From the NCBI RefSeq assembly GCF_000307105.1, contig NC_018645.1, positions 4,536,001 through 4,600,000 on the forward strand: a stretch of DNA of 64,000 nt. Direction: 5' to 3'. Source of the DNA: Desulfobacula toluolica Tol2. Its GTDB lineage: Bacteria; Desulfobacterota; Desulfobacteria; Desulfobacterales; Desulfobacteraceae. Of the stretch, positions 8,934 through 15,955 are shown one piece after another (the first letter of the stretch is position 1; the number at the start of each line of letters is the position of its first letter). The translations under genes and the position numbers were made by a program. The notes under the pieces are model-generated. The model had not been told where the DNA came from. It made no database searches and saw only the letters and a program-made list of their open reading frames with translations.

Positions 8934-9236
8934 AAGAAACTCCTGTAAGTTAAAAAGATGGTAATTTCAATTAAAAAAAATTCAAGCTGTGTACCGGGCA
9001 CTCATTGATTCAACCTTTTCCTTTTCTAGTAAAACTGCGCGAATTTAAAGCAAAGACCCTCCAGTGTCAAGATGTTTATCATTTTGTGCAGCTGCCATTC
9101 GGTCATGATATCCAGGGTGATATGCTCATGCTTGCATCCTGCCGGCAAAATCGATAAACTGTCCTGAATCATATGAAATAGGATAGTATGAAAATAGGAC
9201 AGTATAAAAATAATATAAAATTAAAGGAGATTAAAA
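8934..9236. promoter_or_regulatory. divergent intergenic region with inverted repeat 9158-9203
   Basis: This 303-bp region separates metF (minus) from the thiamine-binding-family gene (plus). It contains a perfect 8-bp inverted repeat ACTGTCCT / AGGACAGT (9158-9165 and 9196-9203) and two near-direct repeats of ATAGGAYAGTATRAAA (about 9179-9209) just before the gene. These look like operator sites. No TPP-riboswitch core (CTGAGA and ACCTGA motifs) was found. Confidence 0.45.
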
Positions 9237-9533
9237 ATGAACGTAATCATTGATCTTTGCGTGGTACCCATCGGTGTTGGCCTTTCCGTATCAAAATATG
9301 TGGCAGCATGTCACAAGATCATCAAAGACGCCGGTCTTGAATCCGAGCTTCATGCCTATGGCACAAATATAGAGGGGAACTGGGATGCCGTATTTGACGT
9401 GGTAAAAAAATGCCATGAAAAAATTCATGACATGGGAGCCCCCAGAATCACAACCACCATAAAGGCCGGCACACGGACAGACCGGGACCAGACCATGGCG
9501 GATAAGGTTGCCAGCGTTAAAGCCAAACTTTAA
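9237..9533 (+). CDS. MTH1187/YkoF-type thiamine-binding family protein
   Basis: This 98-residue protein belongs to the MTH1187 (UPF0045/YqgV) family of small ferredoxin-like-fold proteins that bind thiamine or related ligands. Characteristic features are the N-terminal strand with VPIGVGLSVSKYVAA, the HAYGTNIEGNWD segment and the C-terminal RITTTIKAGTRTDR segment. Length agrees with the family (about 100 aa). The ATG follows AAAGGAGATTAAAA, a strong ribosome binding site. Its stop overlaps the convergent phosphoesterase gene by four bases. The physiological role of the family is poorly defined. Confidence 0.85.
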   Translation: MNVIIDLCVVPIGVGLSVSKYVAACHKIIKDAGLESELHAYGTNIEGNWDAVFDVVKKCHEKIHDMGAPRITTTIKAGTRTDRDQTMADKVASVKAKL

Positions 9534-10429
9534 GAATCTTTTTTGTTTTCAAACAAGATGTTCAGGATCTCTTCAATGTCTTGGTCGGCAGTTTGCACAT
9601 TTAACGTGCAGCCTCCGGCGCCTGCGTGGCCTCCCCCGCCAAATCGGGCCAGAAGATTTCCAATGTTGACATGACATTGTTTGTTGAAAAGACTGCGACC
9701 GATGCTGAGCAGCACAGAATTATGTTCAGGGCCGTCATACCTTATTTTTACACTGGCAATGGTTTCCGGGAACAATGTATATGTCAAAAACCTATTGCCG
9801 CCGGGAACAGTGTCAAGAGATCGAAAATCGGTAATGGATATGGCGTGACGGATTGTTGTATGGGCTGTTAAATGATTTTCATAGGCTGCATTTTCTTTAA
9901 TGACCCTGGCGCAACGGATTTTCACGTCCGGGTCTTCAAGAACACGGTCAATGCCTTTGTCCATCAAAAGATTCACCAGCTTTTCCCAATAGGCTGAATC
10001 CGCATAGTCACGGTTCTGGATGGTCATGGAGAAAAGAATATACGGGTATTTTTCCGGATATCGCACCTGGTCTTGGTCAAGATCGGCAGCATCAATGATA
10101 TCCGTGTTCAAGACCAGTTCATCATAATGGTCGTCCAGTTTGCCTTTGTCTTGATAATAGTTGTAAACAACACGGGCGGCGGATGGCGCAATATCAAAGC
10201 CACCGTTAAATGGAGTTTGAGGCTTATTGGAAACATGGTGGTCAAACCATAAGGCACATTGGGGCGAATAGGGCAGATTGGCCATAATATCAGTGTTTAA
10301 AATAACGGCTTTTCCGGTTTGAATCTCATTGGGTTCAACCCATTTAATATTGGGCTCAATATTTTCAGCACGGCACAGCAGAACCGCACATACAATTCCG
10401 TCAAAATCAGGCCTGGTAACTATTCTCAT
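9530..10429 (-). CDS. DHH-family phosphoesterase
   Basis: This 299-residue protein has the N-terminal DHH domain (TRPDFDGIVCAVLL, NTDIMAN and the signature segment WFDHHVS) and the C-terminal DHHA1 domain with the glycine-rich RFGGGGHAGAGG motif. DHH proteins include NrnA nanoRNases, c-di-AMP/pApA phosphodiesterases and exopolyphosphatase-like enzymes. The sequence does not decide between them. It is convergent with the gene at 9237 (four-base overlap) and is followed upstream by purine nucleoside phosphorylase on the same strand, about 100 bases away. Confidence 0.87.
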   Translation of the reverse strand: MRIVTRPDFDGIVCAVLLCRAENIEPNIKWVEPNEIQTGKAVILNTDIMANLPYSPQCALWFDHHVSNKPQTPFNGGFDIAPSAARVVYNYYQDKGKLDDHYDELVLNTDIIDAADLDQDQVRYPEKYPYILFSMTIQNRDYADSAYWEKLVNLLMDKGIDRVLEDPDVKIRCARVIKENAAYENHLTAHTTIRHAISITDFRSLDTVPGGNRFLTYTLFPETIASVKIRYDGPEHNSVLLSIGRSLFNKQCHVNIGNLLARFGGGGHAGAGGCTLNVQTADQDIEEILNILFENKKDS

Positions 10430-10530
10430 AAGGTAACTCTTTTCAATTTAAAAGGGTTTTGGATATTTTGGGTTTTTGGTATTAGATGATGGTTTTCGGG
10501 TAATGGTTGCTGACAAATCATGATAAATCC

Positions 10531-11361
10531 TTACTCCCTGACCTGTCTGATCACATTGCAAAGCAATCGGTTAAGGGGTTTTAACGCCCCTTGGGCGGTT
10601 TCCAGAACAGCTTCCAGCGTGGTTTTAACAGGAGCATCAGGATTATTTATATTGGTGATCAACGACAGTCCCAGAATTTTCATGTCGGCATGAACGCCTG
10701 CAATGGCTTCCATAACTGTGGAAAACCCCACGGCATCACTGCCAATTGCTTTTAGGAACCTGATTTCCGCAGGTGTTTCAAGGCTTGGCCCCAAAAGACC
10801 GGCATACACACCTGTTTGAACAGGAACCTGATGAGTTTGGGCTGTTTTCTGGGCCAGGCCCACAAGATCCTGATCATACACCTGTGTCATATCAGGAAAC
10901 CTCAGTCCCCAGGCATCCTCATTGGGACCGGTCAAGGGATTTTTCCCGGTGAGATTGAGGTGATCTTTGATGATCATGATATCACCCGGCGAAAAATTCA
11001 GATTGATACCCCCGGCAGCATTGGTTAAAATCAATGTTTTGACGCCCAGTTCCTGCATTACCCGCACCGGGAAAGTGACCTGGGCCGGTGAATATCCTTC
11101 ATACAGGTGGAAACGGCCCTGCATCATCAGAATCGGTATGCCACAGATGTTGCCGTACACCAGTCTGCCTTTATGGCTTTCAACCGTGGATATCGGAAAA
11201 TTGGGCAGTTGTGAATATTCAAACTCTTTTAGCACCTCAAGGTCATCAAGAGTATCGGAAAGCCCTGTGCCGGTTAACACCCCAATGGAAGGCGGCCGCT
11301 CGCCTATTGCCTGTGTTAAAAAGTGAACTGTTTTACCAACAAGTTGCCGATCATTTTTCAT
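10531..11361 (-). CDS. punA: purine nucleoside phosphorylase
   Basis: The protein matches trimeric class I purine nucleoside phosphorylase, which splits guanosine or inosine with phosphate in purine salvage. Visible motifs are GVLTGTGLSD near the N-terminus, MQGRFHLYEGYSPAQV (phosphate and purine site), TNAAGGIN and DAVGFSTVMEAI. The Glu in the base-binding loop is present. Length (276 aa) is normal. Two ATGs are adjacent. The second (11361) is chosen because AAGGAG lies five bases before it, whereas the first is too close to that site. A methylthioadenosine phosphorylase is a less likely alternative. Confidence 0.88.
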   Translation of the reverse strand: MKNDRQLVGKTVHFLTQAIGERPPSIGVLTGTGLSDTLDDLEVLKEFEYSQLPNFPISTVESHKGRLVYGNICGIPILMMQGRFHLYEGYSPAQVTFPVRVMQELGVKTLILTNAAGGINLNFSPGDIMIIKDHLNLTGKNPLTGPNEDAWGLRFPDMTQVYDQDLVGLAQKTAQTHQVPVQTGVYAGLLGPSLETPAEIRFLKAIGSDAVGFSTVMEAIAGVHADMKILGLSLITNINNPDAPVKTTLEAVLETAQGALKPLNRLLCNVIRQVRE

Positions 11362-11609
11362 CATGACTCCTTATGCTGTGGTATTCCGTTTTTTTGCATC
11401 TGTCCGCTTTTATCAATTTTACCGATTTTACCGACCTTTACCTATCTTATCCTTACCGACAAAAAAAATTCAATCGTATGATATCCGGGCACACCGAGTA
11501 TACGGCATGAGGTGATGCAAGCCGTTTTATGACGGCTCTTTCTTTTTGGGTGAATTTATACTATATGCGGAGCATAAGGTCAATTTAGGAGCTATATTCA
11601 TTTCAAGGC

Positions 11610-12257
11610 ATGAATGATCATATGACGGATGAACAGATGGATGAAAATTATTTTTACTCAATTGAACATCAACGAACCTCAACCATAAAAATAAGGCGGT
11701 CTGTTTTTATCTGCACTTTGGAATTTGTGGACTCCATTGAAAACGCCAAAGAATTTATTTCCAGGATTTCAAAAGAAAATAAAACCGCCACTCATAATTG
11801 CTGGGCATATGTTTTAGGAGACAAAGGAGAAATTTTTCATTGTTCCGATGCAGGCGAACCTTCCGGAACAGCAGGCAAACCCATCCTCAACACATTAAAA
11901 AGCCATTGCATGACAAATATTGCAGCTGTTGTGACCCGGCATTTCGGCGGTGTCAAACTGGGTGTCAGGGGGTTGATTGAAGCCTATTCAGCGTCTGTGA
12001 AAGAAACCATTGACCTGAAAAAATTAAAAAAACTGATACATACGGTAAGTATTGATATCAAGGTGTCCTATGAGTTTAATGATACGCTGCTCAACCAGAT
12101 AAAAAAATATTTAGACAGGATAACAAATACTGCCTATACAGATAAAATTGTACACAGGGTTGAAGTTGAACTTAAAAATTATGCCCGGATGGAAAGCCTG
12201 CTGCTGGAATATCAAGCCCGGAAAAAATTAAAATTTACCATTATACCACAAGACTGA
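11610..12257 (+). CDS. yigZ: YigZ/IMPACT family protein
   Basis: This 215-residue protein has the IMPACT N-terminal domain with the signatures KTATHNCWAYVLG, DAGEPSGTAGKPIL and VVTRHFGGVKLGVRGLIEAY, and a shorter C-terminal DUF1949-like domain. The biochemical role of bacterial YigZ is not settled. Eukaryotic IMPACT interferes with GCN1-dependent stress signalling. The start at 11610 is an ATG with AAGG close by, and an ATG twelve bases further is also possible. The gene is monocistronic. Confidence 0.88.
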   Translation: MNDHMTDEQMDENYFYSIEHQRTSTIKIRRSVFICTLEFVDSIENAKEFISRISKENKTATHNCWAYVLGDKGEIFHCSDAGEPSGTAGKPILNTLKSHCMTNIAAVVTRHFGGVKLGVRGLIEAYSASVKETIDLKKLKKLIHTVSIDIKVSYEFNDTLLNQIKKYLDRITNTAYTDKIVHRVEVELKNYARMESLLLEYQARKKLKFTIIPQD

Positions 12258-12329
12258 TCTTGCAAGCTTGAGCCGAATATGATTGTCACATCTGCATTTA
12301 AAGGCATCCCGGACAAATAAAAAAAGATA

Positions 12330-12384
12330 TTGACAATAAACCATATTTAAGTATTATTAAATTTTAATTAATTATACTTAAATA
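12330..12384 (+). promoter_or_regulatory. promoter with large operator-like inverted repeat
   Basis: TTGACA (12330-12335) and TATTAT (12352-12357) with a 16-base spacer form a plausible sigma-70 promoter for the regulator at 12397. A perfect 11-bp inverted repeat TATTTAAGTAT / ATACTTAAATA (12344-12354 and 12374-12384) overlaps the -10 element and transcription start. This suggests autorepression by the XRE-cupin protein. Confidence 0.6.
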
Positions 12385-12396
12385 ATTGGCGGATTC

Positions 12397-12981
12397 ATGA
12401 AAGCAAAACTCGGCGCACTGCTCAGGGCCATCAGAAGTTCACGGCACATTACAATTAAAGAAGTTGCAGGAAAAGCCGGTGTCAGTTCAAGCCTGCTGTC
12501 ACAAATAGAAAGGAACCGGATATCCCCTTCCCTGGATACCCTGCTTCAGATTCTGGAAGTGTATGGCGTTACGCCGGATAAATTTTTCAAAGATTATGAA
12601 ACAAATTCCCGGGTTGAGATTATCAAAAGGGATGATCGAAAAATTTATCAGCGAAAAGGCTTTAAATATGAAAAGCTTTGCGGAGACAGCCAGACCAGGG
12701 GGAACCACTCGTTTAATGCCTTTTTTCTGGAACTGGCCCCGGGCCAGTTGAGAGGGGATGCCGGCAACGGGCATCTTGGACGTGAGTTGGGAATTGTTGT
12801 TAAGGGATCTGCACAGCTTGTTTATGGTGAAGAGACATACGAAATTCAAAAAGGCGACTCAGTGTCCTTTTTTTCACAGATCCCCCATGTGATTCAAAAC
12901 TCATCGGATCAGATATTCCAGGCATACTGGGTGGTAACACCGGCAGACGGGGAAGACTATTTTGGAGAAAAAACATCATAA
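12397..12981 (+). CDS. XRE-family regulator with C-terminal cupin domain
   Basis: Residues 8-62 form an XRE-type helix-turn-helix (segment ITIKEVAGKAGVSSSLLSQI), and residues about 105-190 form a small cupin (segments GHLGRELGIVVKGSAQL and YEIQKGDSVSFFSQIPH). This architecture is common in metabolite-responsive regulators of amino-acid and polyamine metabolism (PuuR-like). The gene is followed by leuC and leuD in the same direction, which suggests, but does not prove, that it controls them. Its TAA stop is also the first three bases of an interspersed repeat. Confidence 0.87.
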   Translation: MKAKLGALLRAIRSSRHITIKEVAGKAGVSSSLLSQIERNRISPSLDTLLQILEVYGVTPDKFFKDYETNSRVEIIKRDDRKIYQRKGFKYEKLCGDSQTRGNHSFNAFFLELAPGQLRGDAGNGHLGRELGIVVKGSAQLVYGEETYEIQKGDSVSFFSQIPHVIQNSSDQIFQAYWVVTPADGEDYFGEKTS

Positions 12982-13090
12982 CTGCCACAGGCAGGTCCGG
13001 CCATTTTTTACAACAATCTGGTCATACAGGTCTTGCCACAGCAAAGATTTAAAGCAGTTGTTTGGATTTTTAAAGACTTTCTTATAAAAA
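12979..13090 (+). repeat. two-hairpin interspersed repeat, copy 1
   Basis: It begins TAACTGCCACAGGCAGG, with the TAA being the stop of the upstream regulator, and ends GACTTTCTTATAAAA. The central linker is TTGCCACAGCAAAG. It shares an ACCATTTTTTACAACAATCT-like insert with copy 2, so these two form a subgroup. The second hairpin is weaker here than in other copies. Confidence 0.7.
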
Positions 13091-13106
13091 TTATTTGGAG
13101 AGAATA

Positions 13107-14393
13107 ATGGGAAAAACCATCGCAGAAAAAATTTTTGACGCACATTTAGTAGATGAACCTTTTGGAGATGTCAGTGTTTTAAAACTGGACAGGGTGTTTT
13201 GTCATGAAATCACAACCCCCACAGCAATCCAGGATCTGGTGGCAAGGGGAAAGGACCGGGTGTTTGACCCGGAAAAAATCAAAGCGGTGATTGATCATGT
13301 CACCCCTGCCAAAGACTCTAAAACTGCCATGCAGGGCAAAATTCTGCGGGACTGGGCAAAACGGCACAAGATTAAGGATTTTTTTGATATCGGCCATAAC
13401 GGTGTGTGCCATGCCATTTTCCCTGAAAAAGGATTTGCCCGGCCAGGATTCACCATTATTATGGGTGATTCACATACCTGCACACACGGTGCTTTCGGGG
13501 CATTTGCAGCAGGAGTAGGCACAACGGATCTGGAAGTCGGTATTTTAAAAGGGGTGTGTACCTTTAAAAAACCTGAAACATATAAGATTGAAATCGTTGG
13601 AACCCTGCAAAATGGCGTATATGCCAAAGATATCATTCTCAAGGTCATCCAGGAGTTGGGCGTAAACGGGGCCACCAATATGGTCATTGAATTCAGAGGC
13701 AATATTGTGGATGAAATGAACATGGACCAGCGCATGACCCTTTCCAACATGGCGGTGGAAGCAGGTGCCACAAGTGGGATCTGTCTTCCTGACATGACAA
13801 CGGTGGAGTATCTGTGGGACTTTATCAAAGATGAGCATGCAAGCAAACAGGAGGCCCTGGAAACCTTTTCAACATTCAATTCCGATGAGGATGCCGTGTA
13901 TGCCAATCAGAAAACCATTGATGTCAGTGATCTTGAGCCGTTAACAACCTTTGGATATAAGCCGGACAATGTCAAACCCGTATCCCAAATGAAGGGAACA
14001 AAAATCGATCAGGTCTATATCGGCTCCTGCACAAACGGGAGGCTTGAAGATTTAAGAATTGCCGCAAAAGTTCTGGAAGGCCATACCATCAATGAAAATG
14101 TCCGGGGCATTGTATCGCCTGCCACACCCAAAATCTTTTCACAGGCTTTGGAAGAAGGGATTATCAAAATTTTCATGGAATCGGGTTTTTGTGTGACAAA
14201 TCCCACTTGCGGTGCCTGTCTTGGCATGAGCAACGGAGTTCTGGCCGACGGTGAGGTGGCTGCAGCCACAACAAATAGAAATTTTAACGGCCGCATGGGC
14301 AAGGGCGGTATGGTTCATTTGATGAGCCCTGCAACAGCAGCAGCCAGCGCAATTACAGGCGAAATTTCAAACTCCAGTCTTTTTTGTAAATAA
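13107..14393 (+). CDS. leuC: 3-isopropylmalate dehydratase large subunit
   Basis: The protein (428 aa) is the catalytic [4Fe-4S] subunit of the aconitase superfamily, the short two-subunit type found in archaea and many anaerobes. It would isomerise 2- and 3-isopropylmalate in leucine synthesis. Cluster ligands lie in GSCTNGRLEDL and NPTCGACLGMSNGV. Other signatures are MGDSHTCTHGAFGAFAAGVG and the C-terminal TNRNFNGRMG. The ATG at 13107 follows GGAGAGAATA. An upstream TTG in frame is not needed. Homoaconitase or a related hydro-lyase activity cannot be excluded because no leuA or leuB is in the window. The small subunit gene follows. Confidence 0.88.
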   Translation: MGKTIAEKIFDAHLVDEPFGDVSVLKLDRVFCHEITTPTAIQDLVARGKDRVFDPEKIKAVIDHVTPAKDSKTAMQGKILRDWAKRHKIKDFFDIGHNGVCHAIFPEKGFARPGFTIIMGDSHTCTHGAFGAFAAGVGTTDLEVGILKGVCTFKKPETYKIEIVGTLQNGVYAKDIILKVIQELGVNGATNMVIEFRGNIVDEMNMDQRMTLSNMAVEAGATSGICLPDMTTVEYLWDFIKDEHASKQEALETFSTFNSDEDAVYANQKTIDVSDLEPLTTFGYKPDNVKPVSQMKGTKIDQVYIGSCTNGRLEDLRIAAKVLEGHTINENVRGIVSPATPKIFSQALEEGIIKIFMESGFCVTNPTCGACLGMSNGVLADGEVAAATTNRNFNGRMGKGGMVHLMSPATAAASAITGEISNSSLFCK

Positions 14394-14500
14394 CTGACAT
14401 GGGCATACCTGACCATTTTTTACAACAATCTGGTCACTCAAGTTTGCCCACAACAAAGATTGAAAGTCAACACCGTGTTTGCCAGGACTTTAATATAAAA
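14391..14500 (+). repeat. two-hairpin interspersed repeat, copy 2
   Basis: It starts with the TAA stop of leuC and contains the arm pair GGGCA / TGCCC, the linker CCCACAACAAAGATT and the second arm pair GAAAGTC / GACTTTA, ending AATATAAAA. It fills the leuC-leuD intergenic space, so it is probably transcribed within the operon. Confidence 0.75.
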
Positions 14501-14515
14501 AAGAGGAACGACATA

Positions 14516-15040
14516 ATGAAAGAATTTAAAGGAAATGTATTATTTCTTGATCGCTCGGATATCAATACGGATGAAATCATTCCAGCCAAATATCTGACTG
14601 AAATTGAAAAATCAGCCATGAAACCCCATTTGCTTGAAGATTTAAAGCTTGAAGGATTTGACCCCAAAGCAGATATTGACCAAAAGGCCGTGGTTATCAC
14701 CCGGGAAAATTTCGGGTGCGGATCATCCAGAGAGCATGCACCCTGGGCTCTTGAAGAAAACAGTATTAATGTTGTGATTGCCGCAAGTTTTGCAAGAATA
14801 TTTCGTCAAAACATGTACAATTGCGGCATGCTGGCCATTGAACTGCCCCGGGATACTATCAATGCAATTTTTGATACATTTGGAAAAAGCAACGCTCAAG
14901 TCGAAGTGGATGTTGATGCATCAATGCTGACTATTCTGACAAAAGACAAAACTGAAAAAATTGAATTTCAAATTTCAGAATTTGACAAAACCCTTATTAA
15001 AACCGGCGGATGGGTAGAGTACGCAGATAAGAATTATTAG
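14516..15040 (+). CDS. leuD: 3-isopropylmalate dehydratase small subunit
   Basis: This 174-residue protein is the swivel-domain subunit that partners the LeuC-like protein. Signatures are the DINTDEIIPAKYL segment, NFGCGSSREHAPWAL (substrate-binding Ser-Arg-Glu) and ASFARIFRQNMYNCG. The ATG at 14516 follows AAGAGGAACGACATA. A longer frame upstream (from 14399) reads through the repeat and is rejected. The stop lies 10 bases from the stop of the convergent NAD kinase gene. Confidence 0.9.
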   Translation: MKEFKGNVLFLDRSDINTDEIIPAKYLTEIEKSAMKPHLLEDLKLEGFDPKADIDQKAVVITRENFGCGSSREHAPWALEENSINVVIAASFARIFRQNMYNCGMLAIELPRDTINAIFDTFGKSNAQVEVDVDASMLTILTKDKTEKIEFQISEFDKTLIKTGGWVEYADKNY

Positions 15041-15050
15041 TCCCTTTGCG

Positions 15051-15881
15051 TCAGCTTCGCCCTCCGCTCCAGTGCAGACGGGTTTTTAACACCTTATAGT
15101 AGGATTGAGCTTCAAATGATATCATTTGGATATCATTCCTACTTTTTTTAATGAAAATCTTGTCTCCAGGGTCCATTTCAAATCCCTCCTGGCCGTCAAG
15201 GGTGAGGATCATATCTTCAGGACTGCCTTCCAGGCGGATCTCTATCTGTGTTGTGTCAGGAATAATCAAGGGCCTGTTGGTCAATGTAAACGGACAGATC
15301 GGAGTCAGGATGATAGAAGAGACTGACGGGTGTACCACAGGCCCTCCCGCAGCAAGGGAATAGGCGGTTGATCCGGTTGGGGTTCCAACGATCAGGCCGT
15401 CTGCCCTGTAGGTTGTCAAATAATTTGAATCCAGGTATACGGCACATGATGCCAGCCTTGAAAGAGCTGATTTGTTGATGACCGCATCATTGAGGACATC
15501 AACATCAACAATCTGTTCACTGTTGCGCATAACTTTGATATTAAGACGGGTTCTTGTTTGAACAAGGAACCGCCCTTGAACCAGTGCGGTAATTGCCTTG
15601 TAAAGATTTTCTTCGGTTGTTTCGGCCAGGAACCCGACCTCACCGAATTTTACCCCCATCAGGGGAATGTCCCGGTTTTCTATGAATCGTGCAGCACTTA
15701 AAAATGTGCCGTCTCCGCCCAGGACAATGATACACAACAAATTATCAGGAATAGCAGTACTCTCCGAGTGCTGGATATCAATGACAACACATTGGTTTCC
15801 CAGTTTTTTTTCAATTTCCAGGGCCTTTTTTTCAGCCTTTTCATCATTTTTAATTACAAGCCCGATCCGTTTTGCACTCAT
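15051..15881 (-). CDS. nadK: NAD kinase
   Basis: This 276-residue protein is an ATP- or polyphosphate-dependent NAD kinase, which makes NADP. It shows the GGDGT motif (VLGGDGTFLSAARF), the conserved VLNDAVINK segment, the diglycine-type TPTGSTAYSLAAGGPVV loop and TPICPFTLTNRPLIIPD. Length is typical. It starts about 75 bases downstream of polA on the same strand and is probably cotranscribed with it. The stop faces leuD only 10 bases away. Confidence 0.94.
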   Translation of the reverse strand: MSAKRIGLVIKNDEKAEKKALEIEKKLGNQCVVIDIQHSESTAIPDNLLCIIVLGGDGTFLSAARFIENRDIPLMGVKFGEVGFLAETTEENLYKAITALVQGRFLVQTRTRLNIKVMRNSEQIVDVDVLNDAVINKSALSRLASCAVYLDSNYLTTYRADGLIVGTPTGSTAYSLAAGGPVVHPSVSSIILTPICPFTLTNRPLIIPDTTQIEIRLEGSPEDMILTLDGQEGFEMDPGDKIFIKKSRNDIQMISFEAQSYYKVLKTRLHWSGGRS

Positions 15882-15955
15882 GATTATTCGCTGCCTCCGT
15901 CATATGATCTGGAAGGCTTCTTGCCTCATATCTGCCATAAAGTCAAGGTTTAAAG

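Noticed and set aside
8934-9236. TPP riboswitch before the thiamine-binding-family gene
   Set aside because: Neither the CTGAGA nor the ACCTGA core motif is present.
12979-13090. Integron attC site as the identity of the two-hairpin repeats
   Set aside because: The GTTRRRY and RYYYAAC core sites and the attC arm order are absent, and copies lie between unrelated housekeeping genes in both orientations.
14399-14515. Upstream extension of leuD
   Set aside because: It would translate the interspersed repeat. The ATG at 14516 has a good ribosome binding site and begins the conserved family sequence.
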